Shown here: positions 38,991 to 48,390 of the stretch, piece after piece
How positions within the stretch are numbered: position 1 is the stretch's first letter
Layout: the number at the start of each line of letters is the position of its first letter
Source of the DNA: Curvibacter sp. GWA2_63_95
GTDB taxonomy: Bacteria > Pseudomonadota > Gammaproteobacteria > Burkholderiales > Burkholderiaceae_C
Length of the DNA: 64,000 nt
Reading direction: 5' to 3'
Assembly: GCA_001795455.1 (NCBI GenBank)
Contig: MGPB01000034.1
Span: 1-64,000, forward strand
Notes under the pieces: generated by a model
What the model was told of the DNA's origin: nothing
What the model saw: only the letters and a program-made list of their open reading frames with translations
Database searches by the model: none
Made by a program: the position numbers and the translations under genes

Positions 38991-40424
38991 CTAGTTCACC
39001 GCGCAGATCTTCAGCATATTGGTGCCGCCGGGAGCGCCCATAGGCTCGCCGCAGGTGATGGCGTAAATATCACCCTTTTGCACAATGCTGCGCGACTTCA
39101 GGTGCTTTTCAGCGTCCATCAACGCGGTGTCGCGGTCCGCGCTGGTGCCCATCAGGAGCGGGCGCACATTGCGGTACAGCGTCATCTTGCGCTGGGTGGT
39201 GACCTTGGGCGTCAGCGCGTAGATCGGCACATGGATCAGGTGGCGGCTCATCCACAGCGCGGTGCTGCCGCTGTCGGTCATGGCCACGATGGCCTTGGCA
39301 CCCAGGTGGTGGGCGGTGAACAGCGCGCCCATGGCGATGGACTGGTCGATGCGGGTGAAGGTTTTTCCGGTGAAATCGGCGTCCAGCTTGACGTGCTCGC
39401 TGCCTTCGGCGGCGAGACAGATCTTCGCCATTTCGACCACGGTTTCCAGCGGGTACTTGCCGGCCGCGGTTTCGGCGGACAGCATCACGGCGTCAGTGCC
39501 ATCCAGCACGGCGTTGGCCACGTCGCTCACCTCGGCACGCGTTGGCACGGGGTTGGTAATCATGGACTCCATCATCTGCGTGGCGGTGATCACGACCTTG
39601 TCGTGCTCGCGGGCCAGCTTGATCATGTGCTTTTGCAGCGCCGGTACGGCAGCGTTACCCACCTCGACAGCCAGGTCGCCGCGGGCCACCATGATGCCAT
39701 CCGAAGCCAGCAAGATTTCCAGCAGCTTGGGAATGGCTTCAGCGCGTTCGATCTTGGCAATCAGGCCCGGCTTGTGGTTGTACTCGGCGGCAGCCACATT
39801 GCACAGCTGACGCGCCATTTCCATGTCGGTGGCATTCTTGGGGAAACTCACGGCCACGTAGTCGGCCTGGAAGCTCATCGCGGTGCGGATGTCTTCCATG
39901 TCCTTGCCGGTCAGGGCCGGGGCGGTCAGGCCGCCGCCCTGCTTGTTGATGCCCTTGTTGTTGGACAACTCGCCACCGAGCTTGACGGTGGTGTGCACCT
40001 GCTCACCCTTAACGGCATCCACCGTGATGACGATCAGCCCGTCGTTGAGCAAGAGCACATCACCGGCTTTCACCTCGGAAGGCAGCGCCTTGTAGTCCAG
40101 GCCCACAGCATCGATGTCGCCCAGTTCCACACGGGCTGCGTCCAGAACGAATTTTTGGCCAGGCTCCAGGAACACCTTGCCCTCGGCAAACTTGCCCACG
40201 CGGATCTTGGGTCCCTGCAGGTCGGCCATGATGGCCACTTCGCGGCCAGCGCGTTGGGCGGCTTCGCGCACTAGGCGGGCGCGGTCAATATGGTCTTGGG
40301 CCTTGCCGTGGCTGAAGTTCAGACGCACCACATTGACGCCGGCACGGATCATCTGCTCCAGCAAAGCGGGGTCGCTGGAGGCGGGTCCGAGGGTGGCAAC
40401 AATTTTGGTGGCGCGACGGGGCAT
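38991..40424 (-). CDS. pyk: Pyruvate kinase
   Basis: The 477-residue enzyme converts phosphoenolpyruvate and ADP to pyruvate and ATP. Motifs are TKIVATLGPASSDPALLEQM, RLNFSHGKAQDH, IMADLQGPKIRVG, LIAKIERAEAI (catalytic Lys) and MVARGDLAVEVG, with MLSAETAAGKYP following. AGGAGA lies before the ATG. It has its own terminator and is divergent from the response-regulator gene. Confidence 0.97.
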   Translation of the reverse strand: MPRRATKIVATLGPASSDPALLEQMIRAGVNVVRLNFSHGKAQDHIDRARLVREAAQRAGREVAIMADLQGPKIRVGKFAEGKVFLEPGQKFVLDAARVELGDIDAVGLDYKALPSEVKAGDVLLLNDGLIVITVDAVKGEQVHTTVKLGGELSNNKGINKQGGGLTAPALTGKDMEDIRTAMSFQADYVAVSFPKNATDMEMARQLCNVAAAEYNHKPGLIAKIERAEAIPKLLEILLASDGIMVARGDLAVEVGNAAVPALQKHMIKLAREHDKVVITATQMMESMITNPVPTRAEVSDVANAVLDGTDAVMLSAETAAGKYPLETVVEMAKICLAAEGSEHVKLDADFTGKTFTRIDQSIAMGALFTAHHLGAKAIVAMTDSGSTALWMSRHLIHVPIYALTPKVTTQRKMTLYRNVRPLLMGTSADRDTALMDAEKHLKSRSIVQKGDIYAITCGEPMGAPGGTNMLKICAVN

Positions 40425-40587
40425 GGAACTGTCTCCTAGAGTGAGTTACCTATTTTCACACGCTTGTTTGTACCTTGGTTACATGGCAGGCACAAGAAAA
40501 GCACAGGCGGGGTTAGCCCGGAGGGCGCAAACCGAGGGCCTGTGGTTGAATGGTCGCCCGCCCGATCCACGCATCCCGACGCCTCCC

Positions 40588-41556
40588 ATGAATGCCCCCG
40601 CCACCCACGCAGCCGCGCTGCTGGACAGCACGCATGGCAAGCCCAAGCTCTTGGTGGTGGATGACCAGCCCGACAACATCCAGCAATTGGTACAGGCCTT
40701 CGCCGGGGACTACCAGGTGTTCATGGCCACCTCGGGCGAACAGGCACTGGCGGTATGCCATAGCAACCCGCCAGACCTGGTGCTGCTGGACGTGCTGATG
40801 CCCGGCATGGACGGTTTTGCCGTGTGCCGCCAGCTTCAGGCGCAAGAGGCAACGGCGCACATTCCCATCATCCTGGTAACCGCGCGGCCCGACGCCGGCC
40901 AGGAAACCCATGGTTTGGGTCTGGGCGCGGTGGACTTCATCTCCAAACCGGTGAACCCGGCCGTGGTGCGCGCCCGCGTGCACACCCACCTGACGCTCAA
41001 GTTCCAGTCCGACCTGCTCAAGAAGCTGGTGCTGCTGGACGGCCTGTCGGGGGTCTTTAACCGCCGCTACTTTGACCAGCAACTGACGACCGAGTGGGCG
41101 CGTGCCGCGCGCAGCGGCCTGTCGCTGTCGCTGGTGCTGCTCGATGTGGACCACTTTGCGGCCTACAACGAGCGGCACGGCCACCAGGCCGGTGACGACT
41201 GCCTGCGCCTGATTGCTGTGACGCTCAAATCGGTGCTGCGCCGTCCGGCCGATGTGGTGGCGCGTTTTGGCGGGGAGGAATTTGCCTGCCTGCTGCCGGA
41301 CACCTCCCACGAAGACGCGTTGGCGCTGGCGCAGGAGATGGAGCGCCGCGTGCGCCAGTTGGGGCTGCCGCAGGGCGGCACACAGGGTGGCGGGCTGGTC
41401 TCGGTCAGTGTGGGCCTGGGCACCCGCGTGAGCCCGCACAGTGGCCAGGCCAGTGATCTGCTGGCGCTGGCGGCGCAACAGCTGGAACGTGCCAAGGACA
41501 GTGGACGCGGCCAGGTGTGCTGCGCCAGCCTGGACACCGCGCCGGCGCCACTCTAA
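40588..41556 (+). CDS. Response regulator with GGDEF output (diguanylate cyclase)
   Basis: 322 residues: a CheY-like receiver (LLVVDDQPDNIQQL, phospho-acceptor Asp in LVLLDVLMPGMDG, Lys in FISKPVNP) linked by a helix to a GGDEF domain with an intact RFGGEEFACLLP active site. It should make c-di-GMP upon phosphorylation. The tenuous link to the c-di-GMP-gated lapD/lapG system 36 kb away is only thematic. No cognate kinase is adjacent. ATG 40588 is the first start that fits the receiver; the frame stays open upstream into pyk antisense. Confidence 0.93.
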   Translation: MNAPATHAAALLDSTHGKPKLLVVDDQPDNIQQLVQAFAGDYQVFMATSGEQALAVCHSNPPDLVLLDVLMPGMDGFAVCRQLQAQEATAHIPIILVTARPDAGQETHGLGLGAVDFISKPVNPAVVRARVHTHLTLKFQSDLLKKLVLLDGLSGVFNRRYFDQQLTTEWARAARSGLSLSLVLLDVDHFAAYNERHGHQAGDDCLRLIAVTLKSVLRRPADVVARFGGEEFACLLPDTSHEDALALAQEMERRVRQLGLPQGGTQGGGLVSVSVGLGTRVSPHSGQASDLLALAAQQLERAKDSGRGQVCCASLDTAPAPL

Positions 41557-41568
41557 CCCGCCCAAAGC

Positions 41569-41605
41569 AAAGGCACCTTCGGCTTGATGCCAAAAGTGCC
41601 TTTAG
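41569..41605. terminator. Hairpin between the convergent diguanylate cyclase gene and pgk
   Basis: AAAGGCAC (41569-41576) pairs with GTGCCTTT (41596-41603) over a 19-nt loop. The end arm overlaps the start of repeat copy J. Confidence 0.6.
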
Positions 41606-41650
41606 TCATTATGGGTGCTGCGCGAGCAGCTACCAATTCAATAGCAATTT
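41598..41650 (+). repeat. Dispersed hairpin repeat, copy J, at the 3' end of pgk
   Basis: CTTTAGTCATTATGGGTGCTGCGC, then GAGCAGC, precede GCTACCAATTCAATAGC (41629-41645), in which the outer four pairs hold and the centre does not. It abuts the pgk stop codon between two converging genes. Confidence 0.8.
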
Positions 41651-42842
41651 AAGCGGCTGCGCGTTTTGTCAGAATCTCAAACGCCGGCAAGGTCTTGCCT
41701 TCCAGTACTTCCAGGAAGGCACCGCCGCCCGTACTGATGTAACCCACCTGTTTCTCGATGCCGTACTTGGCAATCGCAGCCAGCGTGTCGCCGCCGCCGG
41801 CAATAGAGAAGGCGCTGGATTCAGCAATGGCCTGCGCGATCACCTTGGTGCCGTTCTCGAACGCGGCGAACTCGAACACCCCCACGGGGCCGTTCCAGAC
41901 GATGGTGCCGGCCTTCTTGAGTTGGTCGGCCAGGGCCTGGGCGGTTTGCGGGCCGATGTCCAGGATCAGGTCATCGTCGGCCACGTCGGTGGCGGCCTTG
42001 ATGGTGGCGGGTGCGTCGGCAGCAAAGGTCTTGGCGGTCACCACATCGGTGGGGATAGGCACGGCCGCACCGCGCGCTTTCATGGCCTCAATCACAGCCT
42101 TGGCCTGGTCCAGCAAATCGGGTTCGGCCAGGCTCTTGCCGATCTTCAGGCCGGCGGCCAGCATGAAGGTGTTGGCAATGCCGCCGCCCACGATGAGCTG
42201 GTCCACGTTCTCGGCCAGACTTTTGAGGATGGTGAGTTTGGTGGAGACTTTGGAACCGGCGACGATAGCGACCAGTGGACGTTTGGGGGCCAGCAGGGCC
42301 TTGCTGATGGCATCCATTTCGGCCGCCAAGAGCGGGCCGGCACAGGCGATGGGGGCGAACTGGGCGATGCCGTAGGTGGAGGCTTCGGCGCGGTGGGCGG
42401 TGCCAAACGCGTCGTGCACAAAGATGTCGCACAGCGCAGCCATTTTCTTGGCCAGCGCTTCGTCATTCTTCTTCTCGCCCTTGTTGACGCGGCAGTTCTC
42501 CAGCATCACCAGTTGGCCCGGCTTCACCTCCACGCCCTCGGTCCAGTCGACGATCACGGGGATCTCGCGGCCCATCAGTTCGCCCATGCGCTTGGCCACG
42601 GGGGCCAGGGAATCTTCGGGCTTGAATTCGCCTTCGGCGGGGCGGCCCAGGTGGCTGGTCACCATGACGGCGGCACCGGCGTCCAGCGCCATCTGGATGG
42701 CAGGCACGCTGGCGCGCACGCGGGTGTCTTCGGTGATGTTGCCTGCGTCGTCCTGTGGCACGTTCAGGTCGGCACGGATGAACACGCGCTTGCCAGCGAC
42801 TTGGCCTTGGGCAATCAGGTCAGAAAAACGGATCACTTGCAT
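41649..42842 (-). CDS. pgk: Phosphoglycerate kinase
   Basis: The 397-residue glycolytic enzyme has [40 protein letters not shown] and [15 protein letters not shown] (nucleotide-binding Gly-rich region), with GGGDTLAA near the end. ATG 42842 begins the conserved sequence, and a GAGG lies 9 bases upstream. The 198-bp region upstream (42843-43040) carries its promoter; I saw nothing else in it. Confidence 0.97.
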   Translation of the reverse strand: MQVIRFSDLIAQGQVAGKRVFIRADLNVPQDDAGNITEDTRVRASVPAIQMALDAGAAVMVTSHLGRPAEGEFKPEDSLAPVAKRMGELMGREIPVIVDWTEGVEVKPGQLVMLENCRVNKGEKKNDEALAKKMAALCDIFVHDAFGTAHRAEASTYGIAQFAPIACAGPLLAAEMDAISKALLAPKRPLVAIVAGSKVSTKLTILKSLAENVDQLIVGGGIANTFMLAAGLKIGKSLAEPDLLDQAKAVIEAMKARGAAVPIPTDVVTAKTFAADAPATIKAATDVADDDLILDIGPQTAQALADQLKKAGTIVWNGPVGVFEFAAFENGTKVIAQAIAESSAFSIAGGGDTLAAIAKYGIEKQVGYISTGGGAFLEVLEGKTLPAFEILTKRAAA

Positions 42843-43040
42843 GGGGGAAACCTCAGGTAGTTTGAAAGCGCGCGCAGGGTGCGGCAACACCCGGCATTGT
42901 AGAAGTGCGCTAGGCGCGGCTGGCACGTAACGGCGACGTACCGAAGGCGCGACACATCCGCGCCGGGCCGCCCCAAGGCAATGACCCCACTCAGGAGGCA
43001 ACCAAGCCCACGCAATGGAGCGCGTGAGGAACCAACTGCG

Positions 43041-43409
43041 TCACCAGCCCAGGCCGATGTGCAAAGGCAGGTACACCGCCATGCCCGAGGCAATGGTGCC
43101 CAGCACCGCCTGGCCGGCACCGCGCCGCCAGACAAAGAAGGCCAGCCCCGCCGCCACGGCATACAGACGGGCATCTTTGAGCGTATGGATGAGCTGGCCT
43201 TGCGACATGACGATCTCCGGCACGATGACGGCCGACAGCGCCGCAATCGGCGCGTACTGCAGGCCACGCTGGGCCCAGGCGGGCAGCGACCAGTCTTTGT
43301 CGGTGATAAAAAAGAAGGAGCGTGCAATCACCGTGACGCAGGCAAGACCCGCCGTGGTCAGCAGGGTCCAGCCGTCGGTGTTGCCGACGAAAAAACTGTC
43401 CAGGCTCAA
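43041..43409 (-). CDS. azlD: AzlD-type branched-chain amino-acid exporter small subunit
   Basis: The 122-residue product has four predicted helices (GLACVTVIARSFFFI, APIAALSAVIVPEIV and two more) and fits the AzlD family, the partner of AzlC. No ATG or GTG precedes the conserved part; the best start is a TTG that overlaps the azlC stop (TTGA), implying translational coupling. The size and position support it. Confidence 0.85.
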   Translation of the reverse strand: MSLDSFFVGNTDGWTLLTTAGLACVTVIARSFFFITDKDWSLPAWAQRGLQYAPIAALSAVIVPEIVMSQGQLIHTLKDARLYAVAAGLAFFVWRRGAGQAVLGTIASGMAVYLPLHIGLGW

Positions 43410-44158
43410 GCGGGGTCCTTGGGGGTGTGGTGCGTTGGGTGCGAGGTATCGGGGCGCTTGTCCAACAGCAGGCACACGGTGACGGCGACCGCAATCGCCA
43501 CCAGGATGTTGAGCTTGAGCGGCAACGCAAATGCAGCAACACCAGCAGCCCCCGCCACGCCCGCCGACACCCAGCGCAAACGACTGGTGGCCAGCGAGGC
43601 CATCATGCCCACCAGCGCCAGAATGCCCGCAAAGCCCAGACCCCAGGAGGTAGGCACGAAGTTGGCCAGCACTACGCCCAGCACACTGCTGGCGGTCCAG
43701 CTGAACCAGTTGATACCGCCATTGCCGGCCAGGTAGGCCATTTGCGCAGTGCGGCCCGCTGCATCTGTGGCCGGATGCTGGAACTGCTTCACAAACAGCA
43801 CATAGGTCAGGTCGGCGGACAGGTAGCCGGTGACCAGCCGCTGCCAGCGCGGCAGGTGCATGAGATAGGGCCGCATGTGCGCGCTGAACACCACAAACCG
43901 CAGGTTCACGCAGAAGCCGGTGACCAGAATCACCCACATGGGCGCCCCGGCAATCAGCAGCGGCACCGCCGCCAGTTGCGAGCTACCGGCAAACACGGTG
44001 AGCGCCATGAACAGCGCCTCCACCGTGCTCATGCCGGACTTGACCATGGCCACGCCCGTCATCAGGCCCCAGGCAGCAATGCCGGGCGACACGCCCAGCA
44101 TGTCATTGAAGCCGCGCCGGAACTCGGGGTGGGTGTAATTGCTGCGCAGGAAGAACAT
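43406..44158 (-). CDS. azlC: AzlC-type branched-chain amino-acid exporter large subunit
   Basis: 250 residues, multi-helix membrane protein with AzlC signatures (FRRGFNDMLGVSPGIAAWGL, TVFAGSSQLAAVPLL, VNLRFVVFSAHMRPYL). Together with AzlD it exports branched-chain amino acids or analogues. Its ATG shares one base with the fmt stop codon (TGATG), so it is probably coupled to fmt even though the functions are unrelated. Confidence 0.92.
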   Translation of the reverse strand: MFFLRSNYTHPEFRRGFNDMLGVSPGIAAWGLMTGVAMVKSGMSTVEALFMALTVFAGSSQLAAVPLLIAGAPMWVILVTGFCVNLRFVVFSAHMRPYLMHLPRWQRLVTGYLSADLTYVLFVKQFQHPATDAAGRTAQMAYLAGNGGINWFSWTASSVLGVVLANFVPTSWGLGFAGILALVGMMASLATSRLRWVSAGVAGAAGVAAFALPLKLNILVAIAVAVTVCLLLDKRPDTSHPTHHTPKDPA

Positions 44159-45258
44159 CAGGACGCCTCAGGCGCCGCTGGCAGCTCAAAGCGCTGGCCG
44201 ACTTGCACCGGGCAGCCGCGCAGAAACTCTGCGGCGGGCAGGCGCTTGCCACCGGGGCGTTGCAGCTCCGTCAGCATTGCTACTGAATTCATAGCTGCCA
44301 CCGCAATACCTTCGGGGGCTACAGACACTATTTGCCCATATTCTGCAGCACTGCTGCCGTCACCCGCATGGGCGCCCCACACTTTGATCACTTCGCCATT
44401 CAGCACAGTGCTGGCGCCCGGAAACGGATTGAAGGCACGTACGCGGCGCACGATGGTGGCGGCGTCCAGGCGCCAGTCGATGGGCGCCTCGTGTTTCTCG
44501 ATTTTGTGGGCATAGGTCACGCCGGCATCGGGCTGCTTCACCGGCCGCAACGCACCTTGGGCCGCCAATTCCAGCGCCTGCACCACCATGATGGCGCCCA
44601 GCTCTGCCACCTTGTCGTGCAGTGTGGCCGTGGTGTCGCTGTCTGCAATTGGCAGACTCTGTTTAAGCAGCATGTCGCCCGTGTCCAGCCCCACATCCAT
44701 CTGCATGATGGTGACGCCGGTCTCCGTGTCCCCCACCTCGATGGCGCGATGAATCGGTGCCGCGCCGCGCCAGCGTGGCAGCAGCGAACCGTGAATATTC
44801 AGACAGCCGAGTTTGGGCGATGGCGTGAGCGCCGACGGGCCGCCCCTAGGCGCGAGGGCCCCCTCGGGGGGCAGCGAACCACGCGCAGCGGGGAACGTGG
44901 GGGCCATGTCATCGAGCACCCATTGCGGCAGGATAAGTCCGTAGGCAGCCACCACCATCACATCGGCTTGGGCATCCGCAATCACCTGTCGCGCCGCAGC
45001 GGCGTCTTCGGGGTACTTGCCATCCAGGCGCAGGCTGCGCGGCTGGGCCACGGGAATGGCATGTTCTTGTGCGAACTGCTTGACCGCCGACGCCTGCAGC
45101 TTCATGCCGCGCCCGGCCGGACGGTCGGGCTGGCTCAGCACCAGGGCGATGGTGTGGCCCGCGGCATGCAGGCGCTCCAACGCCACGCGGGCGAATTCCG
45201 GCGTACCCGCAAAGATGACCCGCAGCGGCCTCGCCACGGGTGCAGGGATGTGGGCCAC
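44158..45258 (-). CDS. fmt: Methionyl-tRNA formyltransferase with an in-frame repeat insertion
   Basis: The 366-residue enzyme formylates initiator Met-t[21 protein letters not shown], the catalytic region [20 protein letters not shown] (Asn, His) and the later DTGDM are typical. Between [12 protein letters not shown] and LGCLNIHG about 30 extra residues (~117-148, Pro/Gly/Ala-rich) are encoded by a GC-rich repeat at 44831-44905. A copy of the hairpin repeat lies near the C-terminal part (44279-44326). The start is GTG, directly after the def stop codon. Confidence 0.95.
   Translation of the reverse strand: MAHIPAPVARPLRVIFAGTPEFARVALERLHAAGHTIALVLSQPDRPAGRGMKLQASAVKQFAQEHAIPVAQPRSLRLDGKYPEDAAAARQVIADAQADVMVVAAYGLILPQWVLDDMAPTFPAARGSLPPEGALAPRGGPSALTPSPKLGCLNIHGSLLPRWRGAAPIHRAIEVGDTETGVTIMQMDVGLDTGDMLLKQSLPIADSDTTATLHDKVAELGAIMVVQALELAAQGALRPVKQPDAGVTYAHKIEKHEAPIDWRLDAATIVRRVRAFNPFPGASTVLNGEVIKVWGAHAGDGSSAAEYGQIVSVAPEGIAVAAMNSVAMLTELQRPGGKRLPAAEFLRGCPVQVGQRFELPAAPEAS
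44279..44326 (-). repeat. Dispersed hairpin repeat, copy K, inside fmt
   Basis: GCTACTGAATTCATAGC, CTGCCACCGCAATA and GGGGGCTACAGAC follow the inverted family order. The outer four pairs of the hairpin hold. It encodes [15 protein letters not shown] in the C-terminal domain of Fmt. Confidence 0.7.
44831..44905. repeat. GC-rich repeat element inserted in frame in fmt
   Basis: About 75 bp with a perfect hairpin GCCCCCTCGGGGGGC (44858-44872) and the flanking GCAGCGAACCACGCGCAGC and CCCCTAGG. I recall very similar dispersed elements in Comamonadaceae genomes, but no second copy is present in this window. It adds ~25-30 residues to Fmt without a frameshift. Confidence 0.7.
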
Positions 45259-45768
45259 TTAGCGCGATTCCTCGCGCTGGGCCTTGATCATTTTGGTTTT
45301 GATGCGGTTGCGCTTGAGCGGTGAGAGGTATTCCACAAACACCTTGCCCACCAGGTGGTCCATCTCATGCTGCACGCAGACGGCCAGCAAGCCATCGGCC
45401 TCGATCACGCGGCTGTTGCCTTTTTCGTCCAGTGCCTTCACGTGCACCGCATCAAAACGGGTCACCCCGTCGTAAATGCCGGGCACCGACAGACAGCCTT
45501 CTTCATTCAGGTGGGTGGTGGCGCTGGTCCAGACCAGTTCGGGGTTGATCAGCACCATGGGCTGGTCCCGCTCTTCTGACACATCGATGACGATCAGGCG
45601 CTCATGCACATTGATCTGGGTGGCAGCCAGGCCAATGCCTTTGGCCTCGTACATGGTTTCCAGCATGTCAGCAGCCAGCTGCTGGATGCGCGCATCCACC
45701 GCGGCAACGGGCTTGGCCACGGTGTGGAGTTTGGGGTCGGGGTAACAAAGAATGGGAAGTAAAGCCAT
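45259..45768 (-). CDS. def: Peptide deformylase
   Basis: The 169-residue metalloenzyme has all three motifs: [20 protein letters not shown] and QHEMDHL. It removes the formyl group added by Fmt. Its TAA is directly followed by the GTG of fmt, and it heads the def-fmt-azlC-azlD run. It is divergent from the LysM gene. Confidence 0.97.
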   Translation of the reverse strand: MALLPILCYPDPKLHTVAKPVAAVDARIQQLAADMLETMYEAKGIGLAATQINVHERLIVIDVSEERDQPMVLINPELVWTSATTHLNEEGCLSVPGIYDGVTRFDAVHVKALDEKGNSRVIEADGLLAVCVQHEMDHLVGKVFVEYLSPLKRNRIKTKMIKAQREESR

Positions 45769-45909
45769 GGGAACTGCCTAAAAGATGTGGCTATTTTCGC
45801 CACTTTTACGATTGCTTGCACTGCCAGCGGGCCAAAAACGTTGCCGAATCAAGGGCTTGAGCGCAAAATCGCGCGTAACTTATCAAGTTCATTCACCGAT
45901 TCGCACCCT

Positions 45910-47124
45910 ATGACGACACACCTGATGGCGAAATCCCGCGTGGCGCTAGCCGCTTTGGCCGCACTGGCCGGCACCTTGGCTGCCCCCGGCGCATGGGCGC
46001 AGAACTTCCCAATTTCCGCGGCCCAGAAACAAACCGCCAACGAAGTCGCCCAAAAAGGCGTGCCGCTGAGCGAACTGGCCCCCAACGCCCCGGACAGCTA
46101 CACCGTCAAAAGCGGCGACACCCTGTGGGACATCTCCAAACTCTTCCTCAAGAGCCCCTGGCGCTGGCCCGAGTTGTGGGGCATGAACCTCAACGACATC
46201 AAAAACCCGCACCGCATTTACCCCGGCCAGGTGCTGCTGCTGGAGCGCCTGGGCGACAAAGCCACCCTGCGTGTGGCAGGCAGCAGTGGTGACGGTGCAG
46301 CACCCGACACCATCCGCGTCACCCCACGCACCCGTTACGAAGCACTGGCCGATCTGGCCCTGCCCGCCCTGAAAAGCCGGGTTATTGAGGCCTTTTTGGC
46401 AGAGCCCTTGATCGTGGATGCCAACGAGCTGCAAGCAGCCCCGCGCATCGTAGCCACCCAGGAAGAACGCGTGCTGCTCACCCGCGGCGACCGGGCCTAC
46501 GCCCGCGGCTCCAACGGTGCACCGCTCATGGACGACCAGGCCAAGCAGCAACTGTTCCGGCTGTTCCGCAATGCCACCCCGCTCAAGGACCCCGGAACGG
46601 GGGAAATACTGGGTTACGAGGCGCAATACATCGGGAAAGCCCAATTGATTCGCAGCGAGACCACTGGAGAGGTACAAGGCGAAAAAGGCCAGCCCGAGAG
46701 TGCCGTAGTGCCTGCGACCATCGACATCGTGTCCGCCAAGGAGGAAATTCGGGTGGGCGACCGCATGCTGCCCGAGCCCGCTCGTGCCTTGTCAACCTAC
46801 ACACCCCACGCCCCCTCACAAGTGGTCGACGCGCGCATTGTGTCGGTCTACGGCAGTGCCGTGATCAACGCGGGCCAAAGCCAGGTAGTCGCCATCAACC
46901 GCGGAACCCAGGATGGCATGGAAGCCGGCCATGTGCTGGCGATCCTCAAGGATGGTCAGCGCATCATGGACAAGACCGACCCGGCCCGACCGCTCATGAA
47001 ACTGCCCAACGAGCGTAACGGCTTGCTCATGGTGTTCCGCACCTTTGACCGCGTCTCCTACGCACTGATTCTGGAAATCACCGACAGCGTGCGCGTGGGC
47101 GACCGGCTGATCAACCCGCGCTGA
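45910..47124 (+). CDS. LysM-domain cell-envelope protein
   Basis: 404 residues: a signal peptide ending AWAQ and a LysM peptidoglycan-binding domain (YTVKSGDTLWDISKLFLKSP, NPHRIYPGQVLLL; residues ~60-115), followed by a long conserved region without a recognised domain. Homologues sit between def and dprA throughout betaproteobacteria. The role is unknown beyond probable cell-wall binding. Confidence 0.9.
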   Translation: MTTHLMAKSRVALAALAALAGTLAAPGAWAQNFPISAAQKQTANEVAQKGVPLSELAPNAPDSYTVKSGDTLWDISKLFLKSPWRWPELWGMNLNDIKNPHRIYPGQVLLLERLGDKATLRVAGSSGDGAAPDTIRVTPRTRYEALADLALPALKSRVIEAFLAEPLIVDANELQAAPRIVATQEERVLLTRGDRAYARGSNGAPLMDDQAKQQLFRLFRNATPLKDPGTGEILGYEAQYIGKAQLIRSETTGEVQGEKGQPESAVVPATIDIVSAKEEIRVGDRMLPEPARALSTYTPHAPSQVVDARIVSVYGSAVINAGQSQVVAINRGTQDGMEAGHVLAILKDGQRIMDKTDPARPLMKLPNERNGLLMVFRTFDRVSYALILEITDSVRVGDRLINPR

Positions 47125-47161
47125 CCCCAGCGCACCGACCACCGCAAGGGCGCCTTCGCAC

Positions 47162-48322
47162 GTGGAGCGCGACGAACTTTCTGGCTGGCTGCGTTTGCTC
47201 CTCACCCCGGGGGTGGGCAGCAGTGGCGGGCGCAAACTGCTCGCCCGCTTTGGACTGCCCCAGCAGATCTTCGCGCAAAGCGCAGCGCAACTGGAGACTT
47301 GCGTCAGCGCCAAGCAGGCAGAAAGCCTGCTGCAAACGCCTGACGACCTGGCAAGCCTGGTCACCACGACGTGGGAGTGGCTGGCACACAATCCACAACA
47401 ACGCCATGTGCTGACGCTGGGCGATCCCTGCTACCCCGCCGCGCTACTGGATACGGAAGACCCACCCCTGCTGCTGTACGCCATGGGTGAGGCCCACCAC
47501 CTGCAACAAGGCTGGGCGCGCAGTGCCGCCTCCCGCATTGCGGTGGTGGGTAGCCGCAACCCCACAGCCCAAGGGGTGGCAAATGCACGGCAGTTTTCAC
47601 AAATACTGGCCCAGGCGGGCCTGACGGTGGTGTCCGGACTCGCGTTGGGCATCGATGGGGCCTCACACGAAGGCGCGCTGGACGGCGCTGCCGAGGACCA
47701 GTTGGCGACCATTGCCGTCGTGGGCACCGGACTGGACCGTGTGTACCCCAAGGCCCATTTTCAGCTGGCGCACCGGATTGCCCAGCATGGCCTGCTCATC
47801 AGCGAATACCACTTGGGGACGCCACCGCTATCGGCGAACTTTCCCAAGCGCAATCGCATCATCTCGGGCCTTTCGCACGCCACCCTGGTGGTGGAGGCCG
47901 CACTGAAGTCTGGCTCCCTCATCACTGCACGCATGGCGGTTGAGCAGGGTAAAGACGTCTTTGCCATTCCGGGCTCCATCCACGCCCCCCAAGCGCGCGG
48001 CTGCCACGCGCTGATCAAGCAAGGGGCCAAGCTGGTGGAGAGCGCCCAGGACATCCTGGAAGAGTTTGAACTCCCAATCGATCCGGGAATTGCTATGGAT
48101 TCCGGAGCTGCTCGCGCAGAAACAACGGAGCCTGAGGGCATTTCTGGCATAGAGCGCTCCTTGCTGGGCGCGCTGGCCTTTGAGCCGGCAGGACTGGATG
48201 CACTGCAGGCCCGCACCGGGCTGGACACCCCCACGCTGCAGGCCCTGCTCATGGGGCTGGAACTGCAAGGCCACATCGCCCGCCTGCCGGGCAGCCTGTT
48301 CCAGCGCCTCGCCCGGGGCTAA
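47162..48322 (+). CDS. dprA: DNA-processing protein DprA
   Basis: The 386-residue protein loads RecA on incoming single-stranded DNA in natural transformation. It has an N-terminal helical region, the Rossmann fold (AVVGSRNPTAQG, SGLALGIDGASHEGAL, PLSANFPKRNRIISGLS, GSLITARMAVEQGKDVFAIPG) and a C-terminal winged-helix domain. The start is GTG 47162. The linker between the two domains (bases 48090-48139) is a copy of the hairpin repeat. Confidence 0.95.
   Translation: MERDELSGWLRLLLTPGVGSSGGRKLLARFGLPQQIFAQSAAQLETCVSAKQAESLLQTPDDLASLVTTTWEWLAHNPQQRHVLTLGDPCYPAALLDTEDPPLLLYAMGEAHHLQQGWARSAASRIAVVGSRNPTAQGVANARQFSQILAQAGLTVVSGLALGIDGASHEGALDGAAEDQLATIAVVGTGLDRVYPKAHFQLAHRIAQHGLLISEYHLGTPPLSANFPKRNRIISGLSHATLVVEAALKSGSLITARMAVEQGKDVFAIPGSIHAPQARGCHALIKQGAKLVESAQDILEEFELPIDPGIAMDSGAARAETTEPEGISGIERSLLGALAFEPAGLDALQARTGLDTPTLQALLMGLELQGHIARLPGSLFQRLARG
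48090..48139 (-). repeat. Dispersed hairpin repeat, copy L, in the DprA interdomain linker
   Basis: GCTATGGATTCCGGAGC, CTGCTCGCGCA and then GGAGCCTGAGGGC match the inverted family order. It codes for GIAMDSGAARAETTEPEG, in the same frame as copies F and H, and falls in a linker that can tolerate extra residues. Confidence 0.75.
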
Positions 48323-48390
48323 ACGCCGGAAAAGCGGGGCAGTTTGCACCGCAAACGTGCAGCGCTTTTTTCTGCGCTATATTGGCTCCC

